A stretch of 64,000 nucleotides of DNA from Aspidiotus rigidus. Lineage: Eukaryota > Arthropoda > Insecta > Hemiptera > Diaspididae. The first letter of the stretch is position 1; each line of letters opens with the position of its first letter. Below, piece after piece: positions 45,764 through 56,030 of the stretch. The notes under the pieces were generated by a model. The model was not told the DNA's origin. It made no database searches and saw only the letters and a list, made by a program, of their open reading frames with translations. The position numbers and the translations under genes are program-made. The stretch is from positions 992,001-1,056,000 of the forward strand of contig JAVHKY010000061.1 of assembly GCA_035079385.1 (NCBI GenBank), given 5' to 3'.

Positions 45764-48700
45764 TCAGTGCCGCCGCCGCCGTTTAGGCTCAGGGGTGTCT
45801 GATTCCGTCCGTTCATCCCCTGCCAAAGAATTGGACGCCTCCGATTGAGATTTGGATTGGGATTCCGTTACCTTTGGTGTATCCCTAGTAGGGGTTGGCT
45901 GATCAGGTATTTCAAAGGGATATAATTTTAACACCGGCCGTTGTAGAGTGACTTGTTTCACCTGATCTCCTTTGACCTGATTGACCTGGACCTGAGCTAT
46001 TGCTCCCCTCGGGTCCACCTGTTTTACAATTCCGACCGGCCACTGAGATCGGGGTGCTAAACCTTCCCTAATCAGGACCACCGTTCCTGGGGTTGGCTTA
46101 AAATCGACCGAACTTCTAGTGTTGTAGTGAGATGACTTATGAACCTGCCGAAGCGCTAATAAATATTGGCTATGGAAAGTCTCCCGAAAGATTGCTAAGA
46201 CCTCCTTTACCACCTGTACCGCCGCTACTAAATTTTCCGAACTTGGAGACACCTTAGTCAAATCCATTTCTGCCTCGTCAGTGACATTGACCTCCCGCAG
46301 GCGTAAGAAATGATTGGGTGTTAGAGGAACTATAGTGTCTTCCGATGACACGTACGTTAATGGCCGACTGTTCACTAAATCTTCGACCTTGCAGAAGATT
46401 GTCATTAAAGTAGTGAAACTGACTAAAGACTTGCCGAGCGCCTTAGAAAGGCTTACCTTTACGCAACCTATAAGTCGTTCGTACCCACCCCCGTACCAGG
46501 GGGCCAAGCTTGGGGTGAAGGACCATTGTATGCGTTCCGAGATGAAGTGTGACCGAACTTTGGGGTCGAGAATTTTTACCTCATGTAAATTTACCCTTTT
46601 GCTAATTAAAGGTTGAGCAAAGGTAAAATTTGTCCCGTTATCACTTAGTACAAATGATGGTTTACCCCGCCGACTGGTAAATCTAATAAACGCTAGGAGA
46701 AACTGATCTGCACTCAGATTTTCGACTAGTTCCAAATGAATGGCTCTGACCACTAAACACGTGAATATCACTCCGTAGACTTTCACAGTTTTGTCCGAAT
46801 GAGGTTTAGTTACATAAAAAGGGCCGAAACAATCTAAACCTGTATGCATAAAGGCCGCAACATCCGCAACCCTTACTTTGGGCAGAGCGGGCATAGGCGG
46901 AGTTTTAAAGGGGCCTCCCGTTATCCGTCGACACCATTTACACCGCTTCACAATACTGTTTACCTTGGCTCTTCCCTTACTGATCCAAAATTTTTCCCGA
47001 AATTTGGCTAGAAGGTGAGCCGCTCCTAAGTGGATATTTTTCCGATGGATAGTGTTCAGTAATACCTCCACTAACCGGCTTTCCCGAGGCAGTAAGATTG
47101 GGTGAATTGAATCCCAAGGTAGATTAGCATGGAGTAACCGACCCCTGCACCGAATTAACCCGTTTTCGTCTAAGAAAAGATCTAATTGAGGGTTGGGTTG
47201 ACAATTGTTCTGAAGTTGTATTATTTCCCTCGCGAAATATTTCAACTGTAAAGCTTTGAGTAAAGCAATTTCCGACCGTTTTGATTCGTCTATAAGGTTA
47301 TATTTAGGCAACCTTCCTTTCAGTATTCCCTGCCGCAACTTGGAGAATGTCCGGATGTAGCAATCCCAGTGTAGATACCTTTTTTCTAACGCGTCAGAAA
47401 GAAGGCCGACACTGTTAGTTGCTGTTTTAGTAGTAACCAACGATGATAACAAGGTAACAGCCGTTGCTGTAGAATAAGGAGTAGTGGTGACTGGGGTCTG
47501 AGGCCATTTATCCGGATGTGAAAGCCACTCAGGTCCGTACCACCATAAATTGTTACCTGTGATTTCTCTTACAGTTTTGCCGCGAGTAAGATAATCTGCA
47601 GGGTTTTGAGCCGTTGGTACATAACAAACCGTACAATTGGGTACCTCTTTAATTTCTTGTATACGCTTAGTTACGAACTGCGGTAGCACCGTAACAGAAT
47701 GTAGCCACTGCAATATTGTTGTTGCGTCCGTCCACAAGAAAGAATGTTCTACCGAAATTCCCTTCTCTTCCAACAAGGGAAGTAGGAACCTTATTATACG
47801 AGCCCCGCAAGTAGCTCCTAACAATTCAAGTTGGGGGATAGACCGATTCCCTTCCTGTGAATCTCTAATAGTTGATTGTTCTGCCATCCGGGCAGCCCTC
47901 CGTTTAGCCTGTTTAGAATTTGGTCTGACATATTTACCACCAATCTGTTCCGAACCCTGCTGTCTACAAGATGCTAGCCGTGATTTAGTGTATAACAAGC
48001 CGGAATTGCTACACTGAGTACGACTATTCTTTTTTATCAGATATGCCGCACACCCGTATGCTTTCCGCGAAGCATCGCAAAACACATGGAGCTGATAACT
48101 GCAATTCCCGCTCGCAGTGCTCCAAATCCGCCGAGGTACAGGGACCTTTAACATCTCTGCTCTTTCAACCATTAATTTCCGTACCCGAGCTGTCAGACTA
48201 CTAGGAAGAGGTTCATCCCATGTGATCTTATTGGCCCAACACTCTTGTATGAGCAATTTGAAAGCCAACTCGCAAGGAGAAAAATAGCCTAAAGGGTCAA
48301 AAATTTGTGCCGTTGCCGAAAGAAGTGCCCTTTTTGTCCAATACTTAGGCTCCGATTCCTCTTTAATATTCAAGTAGAGGGTGTCCGCCTCTCTATCCCA
48401 CTTTAACCCCAACATCTTTACCGTTTGTGAGTTTTCCTTAGCTGATTCCGCAGGTAAGGACCGACAAAACTCTGGATTATTAGAAGTCCAGTCCCGCAAG
48501 TTCATACCCGATTTTTGTAATAAACTTGTGGAACACCTAAATACCCGTTCCGCCTCTTCTACCGTATCGACACTCATTACAAGATTGTCAACATAAAATG
48601 AGTTCCGCAATTTTAAATAAATTTCCTTATCTTCACTTCCCGACTGTAGTTCTATCGCAAACATTTCTTGCATCACCATGTTGAGCAGAAACGGGGATGA

Positions 48701-50221
48701 AACCACACCGAATGGTACCCTTTTAAACCGAAATGTCTTAATTTGTCCGTCTATTGGTCGATTGTAGTCTTCAACCCAAAGAAACCTGACTACATCTTGT
48801 TCACTTTCGTCAAGTCCTACTCGAAGAAAGGCCTTTTCAATATCCGACGTCAACCCTATAGCCCTAAGCCGAAACGATATCAATTGTCCCACTAGACTTT
48901 GAGTTAATGATGGTCCTGCATGAAGAAAATCATTCAGACTCTGACCCGACTGTGTCTTTGCCGAAGCGTCATAAACAATTCTCAATTTTCCCTCCTTTAT
49001 AATAGGCCGAAAAGGAAGGTAATGTTTAGCATGATGACTCTGCCCAGTCACCAGCTCAATAGTTCCATCCGCTTGTTGCTCCCGAAATTTTTCTTCGCAC
49101 ATCCTCTTAACCTCCATTGAGCACGTTTTCAATGTGTTTTTTAGACGAGCAACACATAACCGATAATTAGTAGGAATGTTCAGTTCCTCCTTGGGCCGTT
49201 TCCAAGGCCAGAATACAACAAACCTATTTCCCTCAATCCGATAAGTCGCTCGAAATTGGTCAATAACTGCTACTGATATATCTGTGAATTCAGACATCTT
49301 TATACCTAGCGTCTCCAGGTCCCACAGACCTTTCAACAACATATTTAATTCCTTTGAGTTAGGATCCGAACTATCCGATTGTAATTGCCCTGCCGAAACT
49401 AAAGTTTGACCGACCGTCTGAGTTTCATTCTCGATTATAAGATTAGCGCTACCCGCTGGCACCCAGCCAAAAACCGATTTTAAAAGGACTAAACCGCTGT
49501 CCAACCTACAATTGCCGTTTATGTTCACAAAGTCATAATAAACCTCACCACCTAATAGCACCTCTATTCTTGCCTGATTCTTGGAGAATAAATGAGGGTC
49601 CGCATACTTCCATCCGGACGGAAGTAAGTCCCCTACTATAGCAGGAGGAGGGGCCACCTTAAGATGACCAGCCAGACAGTCAATTGCTAAAAAATGAACT
49701 GAATGCGTCCTCCTATACCGATCAATTAAAATGAGACGTACATCTTGTACCTGTACCGAGGTAGTTGATGCTGAACCGAAACCTTGAACTCCCAGGAACC
49801 TAGGTGGTCCTGGTTGAATTCCTAACCGCCGCAAGAGCCCGTGCTCTACATAAGATGTATCACTACCAGGATCTAGAAAGCCTCTGACCGTTAGCCTCTC
49901 ACTGGCGTGCTGTACACCACTAGTAAACGTCTGTAAAAACGTTGTACACTTACCCGTAGTTCCAGATGTCGCCGTAGTAGACTTACTAGATCCGCCATTG
50001 CAGATCGCGACATGATGGAATCCGTTATTGCACTTAGAGCATTTTACCCGATCCGGACAGCCCGCACTCAGGTGCAAGTCTGATAGGTATATATAACATC
50101 TCCTATTTTTCATGAGATAGTCTCGACGCGCCTGAGTCTCCGACGCCTTCCGGCAAGCTTCTGATTTATGCGGGAGCTTGCAGAAGACACACTCTCGCGA
50201 CCGGAATTTCTTTGTAACCAT
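45764..50221 (-). CDS. pol: BEL/Pao pol polyprotein (zinc knuckles, protease, RT, RNase H, integrase)
   Basis: 1485 codons without interruption. Two zinc knuckles are evident at C11..C23 and C61..C74, and a middle one has lost a cysteine (C42..C55). The A17-like protease has GFLDPGSDTSYV at 114-125. The reverse transcriptase spans about 370-610, with RIVYDAS (414-420), SDIEKAF (459-465) and YVDN (543-546) where YVDD is usual. RNase H spans about 710-880 (CDAS 715-718, E799, D832, D876). The integrase has H1059, H1064, C1094 and C1097 and a catalytic D1130, D1194, E1248. A C-terminal DUF5641-like region lies at about 1375-1435. The tail is basic (KRRRRH). The start is ATG 50221; no coding sequence for the DUF1759-type gag is found upstream. 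The intact frame implies recent selection for or derivation from an active copy. Confidence 0.9.
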   Translation of the reverse strand: MVTKKFRSRECVFCKLPHKSEACRKASETQARRDYLMKNRRCYIYLSDLHLSAGCPDRVKCSKCNNGFHHVAICNGGSSKSTTATSGTTGKCTTFLQTFTSGVQHASERLTVRGFLDPGSDTSYVEHGLLRRLGIQPGPPRFLGVQGFGSASTTSVQVQDVRLILIDRYRRTHSVHFLAIDCLAGHLKVAPPPAIVGDLLPSGWKYADPHLFSKNQARIEVLLGGEVYYDFVNINGNCRLDSGLVLLKSVFGWVPAGSANLIIENETQTVGQTLVSAGQLQSDSSDPNSKELNMLLKGLWDLETLGIKMSEFTDISVAVIDQFRATYRIEGNRFVVFWPWKRPKEELNIPTNYRLCVARLKNTLKTCSMEVKRMCEEKFREQQADGTIELVTGQSHHAKHYLPFRPIIKEGKLRIVYDASAKTQSGQSLNDFLHAGPSLTQSLVGQLISFRLRAIGLTSDIEKAFLRVGLDESEQDVVRFLWVEDYNRPIDGQIKTFRFKRVPFGVVSSPFLLNMVMQEMFAIELQSGSEDKEIYLKLRNSFYVDNLVMSVDTVEEAERVFRCSTSLLQKSGMNLRDWTSNNPEFCRSLPAESAKENSQTVKMLGLKWDREADTLYLNIKEESEPKYWTKRALLSATAQIFDPLGYFSPCELAFKLLIQECWANKITWDEPLPSSLTARVRKLMVERAEMLKVPVPRRIWSTASGNCSYQLHVFCDASRKAYGCAAYLIKKNSRTQCSNSGLLYTKSRLASCRQQGSEQIGGKYVRPNSKQAKRRAARMAEQSTIRDSQEGNRSIPQLELLGATCGARIIRFLLPLLEEKGISVEHSFLWTDATTILQWLHSVTVLPQFVTKRIQEIKEVPNCTVCYVPTAQNPADYLTRGKTVREITGNNLWWYGPEWLSHPDKWPQTPVTTTPYSTATAVTLLSSLVTTKTATNSVGLLSDALEKRYLHWDCYIRTFSKLRQGILKGRLPKYNLIDESKRSEIALLKALQLKYFAREIIQLQNNCQPNPQLDLFLDENGLIRCRGRLLHANLPWDSIHPILLPRESRLVEVLLNTIHRKNIHLGAAHLLAKFREKFWISKGRAKVNSIVKRCKWCRRITGGPFKTPPMPALPKVRVADVAAFMHTGLDCFGPFYVTKPHSDKTVKVYGVIFTCLVVRAIHLELVENLSADQFLLAFIRFTSRRGKPSFVLSDNGTNFTFAQPLISKRVNLHEVKILDPKVRSHFISERIQWSFTPSLAPWYGGGYERLIGCVKVSLSKALGKSLVSFTTLMTIFCKVEDLVNSRPLTYVSSEDTIVPLTPNHFLRLREVNVTDEAEMDLTKVSPSSENLVAAVQVVKEVLAIFRETFHSQYLLALRQVHKSSHYNTRSSVDFKPTPGTVVLIREGLAPRSQWPVGIVKQVDPRGAIAQVQVNQVKGDQVKQVTLQRPVLKLYPFEIPDQPTPTRDTPKVTESQSKSQSEASNSLAGDERTESDTPEPKRRRRH

Positions 50222-51734
50222 TTTTCCGCCAAAACCGTAAGATTAGAAAATAGGAAATGTCACCGAGTATGAGTGGTAGGGAGGAAGATATAAGAACATC
50301 CATACTATTTCAGAACAGACGGAGGCCTCCTTAATAAACCGCATGACCAAGTGATCCGCACTTGGCCGTTCCATGTACTGTAGCAGTCGTAATAAACACC
50401 GGTACTGCCATTTTGTCCAGTGTCTAGCCGAGCAAAGACTCACTGTTATGACTCAGGAACCGTAGATTGTCACTGAATGCGCAGCCGAACTGAGAAGTAT
50501 CACCATGTGATGTGTTCCCACTAATCCTAACTAACCCCGGCACCACCGCAGGCGCCGGGTGACCCGTAGCTCTAGGAGCTGTATAGATCATCTTGAGCAC
50601 CTTTTCACACTGAGGTATCCGACCCCGTTATAAAGTGCATCACTGCTCAAGAAAGGCACACAACCAGAGACTTCAACTTTAGAAGCCATGTAGAGTTTCC
50701 AAGAGCAACTGCAAGCAGACTCATATCTTCAGCAAGAAAATTACAGTAGTTTGCAGTGCATATCCGTTTAGACTTTATCGAATAGAGAACTCTCAACCAC
50801 TAATACCGTAGCAGGAAAATTACTATACGGCACGCACTGTAGCAGGTGCCAGCTGGAAAGTTTCCCTTCCGTCCTCCTCCTGCGCGAGAAAGGACCAAGC
50901 AAAATTACCGACAGCATCCAAGGGAGCAGATATAGACTTCCACCACTCCCACCCCATAATGGGAATGATTTAGGTCCGCACTCAATCCCTTGAGACTGAA
51001 AGCATCCCACTAGACAGGGCAAAGGAAACGAAAAAGAAAGTGGAAAGGGAGAAAAAGAAACAAGTGACAATTTGACAGCCGAGCATGTAAGATGATAGTC
51101 CACCTATCTCTGCTGTATACCGCCGCCTATATACCCAAAACAAGACTATTCATTCTGGGGTTGCTCGACACCTTTTTCAGTACATGGCAAATTTTCAGAT
51201 TTGAATCTTCCTACCTATTGACTCATGAATCCAAACTTGATATCCTTGCGTTCGTAGCAACAATGTTTGCAACCGCATTGTCACTCATACTAGCACAAAG
51301 GGGTGTTCACAACAATTGCAGGTGCACCTGAGAATCATCCCAAGCAATGATTATATTGACCGTATTGTATGGAGTTCTAAACCGCAAGAAAGGTATTATA
51401 TTTGAGAGGTCGTCCCTGCAGAACTCTACAATAACTGCAGGCCTAGAACGGACTACCAAATTATATACCCCTCAGACCTATGTTCCTTTTGAAATAAACC
51501 ACCGAACCGACCTTGTTTACACCCAGGATATTCTATAACAATCGATTTCTACCAAATATTTCCTATATAAGCATTCAAGCTGCCGCATCTATTCTGCGGA
51601 ACACCGAGGCTACCGCGCAGCGCACCGAGTAAAAGCCGCCGTCAAATACCGCATTGCCACCATTGGCACTACCGCTTACAACCGATAGCCTACCGTTGGC
51701 TCAACCGTTAGCACAACCACGCTCTGCTACCACT
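50222..51734 (-). other. BEL 5' leader without recognisable gag
   Basis: This 1.5-kb stretch lies between the 5' LTR and the pol start, where BEL elements normally encode the DUF1759 gag region. Only short unrelated frames are present (66 and 111 codons). It may be an internal deletion plus unrelated sequence, or an unusually long leader. Confidence 0.7.
51715..51732 (-). promoter_or_regulatory. Primer-binding site candidate of the BEL element
   Basis: Minus-strand TGGTAGCAGAGCGTGG starts three bases after the 5' LTR and begins with TGG, complementary to a tRNA CCA end. I did not identify the tRNA. Confidence 0.6.
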
Positions 51735-52539
51735 TGTTGTAAAAGTTGGGCCCAGATCCCCAGCAGAGTTGGATTTCCTAAGAAATTTCTAATAGAACCG
51801 CCATTTTCGTAATTACCGAGCCGAAAGGGGAATGGGTCTAACCACAACAATAAGAAAGGGGGGGTGCGTGGATCTAATTTTACATGCAATGCGCAGTGGA
51901 ATAAATATTCATCAAGTACCGAACAAACAATGTATTATCGAACAAACAATATATTATCGTATAATGAGGAAACATATAGTATCTCGCAAATAATAATGCT
52001 TCTTGTGGCGCACGGCGCTTCTATTTCTTACCTGTGGACAAAGAGAAACGTCCATCAGTACAGTTAGTAATTATAACCGCCGCCGTAAGAGACCTACAGA
52101 ATGAGACCAAAGTAAAGCTCAAAAGTGCTACCGTTTCTTAACCGACCGACCGAGATATAAAATGAGACAGATCTTATGCAAAGAAACCGCCTAACCGACC
52201 TAACCGACCGTCCGAGAAAGAAGATGTAAAATCCACCGAAAAATCCGTAACCGCCGATCTGTAATAAATAGTAATTGACTAACCTCCATAACTGGCAATG
52301 TCTCCGGCATTTTCAAATCAACGAAAAAAATATTAAAATTAAACTTCGACTGATCGAGCACGCAAGTAAAAAATTCGAGTACAAGAAACGTCCGTTCGTA
52401 TCGCTTGACATTGGGAAACAAGTATAAAGGGTGCAGTTAGGGACCGTTTTTACCTGAGAGCAGGTATCCCGTTGAAGCCTGCTCGAAACCTGATTCACCT
52501 CCCGCTGATACTTGTTTGCCAAGTCGAACATTTTCGACA
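51735..52539 (-). repeat. BEL/Pao 5' LTR (element sense), 805 bp
   Basis: Same length and apparently same sequence as 44929-45733. As the upstream LTR in element sense it should contain the promoter. GTTAT follows at 52540. Confidence 0.9.
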
Positions 52540-54298
52540 GTTATGCAATAGCAACCGCCCCACCCCATTTTGCAAGCATGGGAGCAAGAACATCGCGTCA
52601 TTATACGCCCCACCTTAAACCGGAGAATTTCAAAAGAATTTGATGTTGGAATTAAAGTGTTATTGAAAACTAAGTTGTGTACCTCGCGTAGTCTCATGTT
52701 GCTGCCACAGAGTGTGAATAAGGGTTAGCCACAGAATCAGTCACCCTAGACTCACACACATACACTTCTCATCCCTCATCTTATGCTTCTCTCATGCTCT
52801 CATTCCCTCTCCCACATCTGAACTCAATAACAACACCAAGCTTATTATAACTCCCTAATGACAGGCTCTTATTAGCTCATTAATTGAAAAAAAAATTAAA
52901 AGAAAAGAAATAAAATGAAACATAAAAGATTATACGCAAAGGATTGCTCACCAATACTATAGCATATCCTTACATAACATTCATTCATGAGAAACTCAAC
53001 ACCAACGAGCAAATCTTTCACACATATCACTCAAAAAAATTACAAAATTATACGCAAAGGATTGTTGCACTAAATACTACGAGTAACACAACATTCATTC
53101 ATGACAGACTCAACACGAACGAACACATCCTTAAAATTCATTCATAAAGAGCGTATCGCCTTACGTGTGTGTGAACAGGTAACCCAAAATATGAATAAAA
53201 CTAGCTAGAACTACACTGACAATCTACGTAATCAAAGGTTACCCTTCGCTTTTGATGACGAAAGCGACTACCTGAAGTTTAGTACTACAAAATATTAGTA
53301 GCTCGAATATTTGCAAATTTCATCAAATTAGTTCACGCTTCAATTTGAGATTTCTCACGAATCAGATATCGTATCAACACCAAAAGTTCACAATTACATT
53401 TTTAGACGTGTAAATTACAATATATCAACATTTGAAAAAAATTGAACCAACCATATCAGAGTTATAGGAGTGGGGAATTTTTTTTTAAATTGGGTATATC
53501 TGGAGAACTACTGATCCAATCGTCAAAAAAAATGCAGGTGCACAACTTCAGATATAACACTACAACTTGACCAAGTTTCAAGAAAATCCATCCAGTAGTC
53601 TCGGAGGAGAAGTCCGGACAAATTTTGATCCATATATATATATATATATATAAAAAAGGAAACCTGAAATTTTTTAATGACGTAGCGATGATCTATGGCC
53701 TCTAAAACGTCGAGAAAGTTCATTTCCCCTCCTTTCTGCCACAACTGTGACGGGTGTAATACTCGCTTTTCTACGAAAAGTCGGTAAAAATTAAACTATA
53801 GTTAAAGTCAAAATATAAGAAAAATTTTTCTAAAAGAGCCACGAAACTGCTAGTTTCAGTTAATCTTATATGAAAACTCTCGACCAGATTCGATTATTCG
53901 GGGGCGATTTAATTTTTATAATTCAATTTTTTATTATTTTTATTTATTTCATTGGTGAGTCATTTTATTTGAGAGTTTCAATCTATTTCCTTGTCCTCGA
54001 TTTTTCGGCGTCATTATTATTATTATTATTATTATTGTTTTGTGATCTTCACTTTTAATTCATTGATTTATTTATTTTTCGACCTTATTTCATTTTGTGA
54101 CTTTTTCGAATTTTACTTTATTCTTTCAATTTTAACCACCCTCCTTTTTTCCGATTTTTTGACTTTAATTATAAGTTCGGTTTGCTTACTTTCGGTGGTT
54201 TCAGTCATTTTATAAATTATTATATTATGTTACGTGCCTGTATCTCCTCCCTCATTATTCAATATGGCTCGTACACACGAAGAGAACATTCAATTTTT
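52540..54298. repeat. Right part of the inverted-repeat element
   Basis: It contains tandem-like segments (ATTATACGCAAAGGATTG at about 52930 and 53040; ACATTCATTCATGA twice). A minus-strand copy of the CTACTGGATGG repeat lies at about 53480-53790, with a TA microsatellite (53634-53652). The right arm (about 53930-54246) includes an ATT microsatellite (about 54012-54036). No gene. Confidence 0.6.
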
Positions 54299-54307
54299 CA
54301 ATATTGG
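54299..54307. repeat. 9-bp target duplication, right (CAATATTGG)
   Basis: It matches 44042-44050. A near match, CAATATGG, occurs at 54260-54267, so the exact right border is uncertain. Confidence 0.55.
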
Positions 54308-54935
54308 TCCACGAGGCAACCTCCCACACATTCTACGAAGTTTCCTCCACGACAGAACTCTCATGGTAAGAATTCAAAATACGACCTGTCCCTCTCTCGC
54401 GGTTCAAAACAAAGTCCCTCAAAGTGAAGTGTTCAGTGTCCTTCTTTTCTTTAAAGCCATTGACGATTTCACGAAATGCGCCAATTCTCACCTTACTCAA
54501 CGCCTCCTTGCCGACGATTACAGCATCTCAATTTCTTCCTCAGACTCTATGAGAGCCCACAGGCTTCCCCAAGAAACCCTTCATAAAATCACAATTCGGT
54601 CATCAAAAAATGGATTCTGATTCTTTTCTTTCAAAACCTTCTTCGTAATTTAAAATAAAAAAAAATAAATCCTATCCCCTCCATTCAACCTCTATCTAAA
54701 AACTTCTTCGCCTCCCGTTTGATCAAAAACTTACCTAGACCCCTCACATTAAAATCATTAACGCTAAATACACTCGAGCTCTAAATATTTTGAAGTATTT
54801 TTCACACCCGTCGAAGGGATGCAAAAGAAAACTACCCTTACAACTTTATAGAAATTTCATTTTCTCTAGGTTAGACTCGCGGTGAAACACTAACCAGTGC
54901 AGTGGTGCATAATACTCGTTCGTAATGGAGGAAAA
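54308..54935 (+). pseudogene. Jockey-type LINE reverse transcriptase, second half
   Basis: It resumes with PRGNLPHILRSFLHDRT, then QNKVPQSEVFSVLLF (normally GVPQGSVLS; here degenerate) and LLADDYSISISSS, the catalytic block (about 54510). Beyond the frame end, NGFRFSFSKT, ILKYFSHPSKGC (about 54790-54830) and LQLYRNFIFSRLD-like pieces follow in shifted frames to about 54935. The GVPQGS glycines are lost and stops are present, so the copy was already decaying or has decayed since the split. Confidence 0.7.
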
Positions 54936-55164
54936 TTTCATTTTTTTGGTCATTTTGTTAAATATGTACTATATCTCGTAACAAAACAATGTTTCTAAGT
55001 GCTTTGTTCGGGCTAAACACACGACCGTATGGTATAATATTTTTGACCAAGTTTTTGTTAGGTGAGGTACTAAAGACGTTACATTCCAGCCATCGCAGTC
55101 AAGAAATGTTGGACACGATTGAAAGCACAATTTCAAAACAATCTATGTACCTATGCTCCGCGTT

Positions 55165-55460
55165 TTACCGACTTTTCTCACTAGAAAAGTGAGGTATTAC
55201 ACCCGTAGCAAGGTCAACAGGGGGAGGGGGCAATGAACTTTCTCGACGTTTTAGAGGTCCTAGATCACAACTAGCAAGAAAACAAACTTCCAGTTTCCTT
55301 GTATATATATAAGATATTTTTGTTCGCGGAACTCCTCCGAAACTACCCGATGGATTTTTTTGAAACTCGGCCATATTGTAGTACATATTGTATCAGAAGA
55401 TGTGCACCTGCAATTTTTTTGAGAATCGGATGAGTAGTTCTCGAAAAATTTTTAATTTGT
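55165..55460 (+). repeat. CTACTGGATGG dispersed repeat, fullest plus copy
   Basis: Order of shared blocks: CCGACTTTTC.., GTGAGGTATTACACCCGTAG, TGAACTTTCTCGACGTTTTA, TAGATCACAACTAGCAAGAA, CTCCTCCGAAACTAC..GATGG, GATGTGCACCTGCAATTTTT and GATGAGTAGTTCTCGA. Other copies or parts: 2166-2265, 30375-30460, 30690-30760, 53480-53790 (minus), 56215-56310, 56510-56645 and 57478-57745. About 300 bp, non-coding, family unknown. Confidence 0.75.
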
Positions 55461-55589
55461 TGAGAAATTTCTCACTATTACGAGTGGCGGCTTACATTAC
55501 AAGAAGCAGATTTTCCTATCCTTCTACCGATTTTGTTATCAGTACGTGATAGAGAACCTTTTATTATTATTTAACAGGTTCATTCTTGA

Positions 55590-56030
55590 CCGAGGGTTGA
55601 CTGAATTCAATTTTCGATTATATTTTATTTTCAAATTTAGTATCCTTGTATCTCGCTTCCCACAGTCTCTAGAGCCTTGAATTTTGTTTAAATTAGTTTT
55701 ACCGACTTTTTGAACGGATAATGGCAATGGCGGGTTGTTCACTTTTATTTCATTATTACGTATTAGTCATACTCGATAGTGAAAACCTTGAGTTTCAATG
55801 ATCAAGTACAATGGCCTCATTAAATTTTATTTTCGATGACATTTCATTCAAACTTAGTCCCCTTATCTCGCTTCCCACAGATCCTATAGCCTTGAATTTT
55901 GTTTTGTTAAATTTATTTTTGAACGGATAGTGGCAATGGCGGGTTGTTCACTTTTATTTTATTGCATTATTATTAGTCATACTCGATAGTGAAAACTTTC
56001 AGTTTGAATGATTGAGTACAATTTTTTAGT
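55590..56030 (+). repeat. Tandem duplication, about 220-bp unit
   Basis: Two units share ATCTCGCTTCCCACAG, AGCCTTGAATTTTGTTT, GGCAATGGCGGGTTGTTCAC and AGTCATACTCGATAGTGAAAA with scattered differences. Confidence 0.8.

Larger units (their letters stand above)
44929..52539 (-). mobile_element. Complete BEL/Pao LTR retrotransposon, apparently recent
   Basis: The element is 7611 bp with matching 805-bp LTRs, a 5-bp GTTAT duplication and one uninterrupted pol frame on the minus strand. A primer-binding-like TGGTAGCAGAGCG begins three bases inside the 5' LTR (minus strand, near 51731). A G-rich tract (CCCCGGGGGCAG) precedes the 3' LTR near 45734. LTR identity indicates little time since insertion. 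The absence of a gag N-terminal domain sets it apart from typical members. Confidence 0.9.
44051..54298. mobile_element. Inverted-repeat element inserted in the LINE, itself carrying the BEL copy
   Basis: 44051-44340 is inverted relative to about 53930-54246: TAAAATGACTGAAACCACCG at the left pairs with its complement near 54195-54215. The AT-rich inner part also matches (TTTTTCGGCG and CCTTGTCC blocks). Without the BEL insertion the element is about 2.6 kb with about 290-bp arms. The 9-bp duplication CAATATTGG suggests a MULE-like integration, but the right arm appears to start about 52 bp inside the duplication, so the right end may have been altered. I recognise no transposase in it. Confidence 0.6.
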
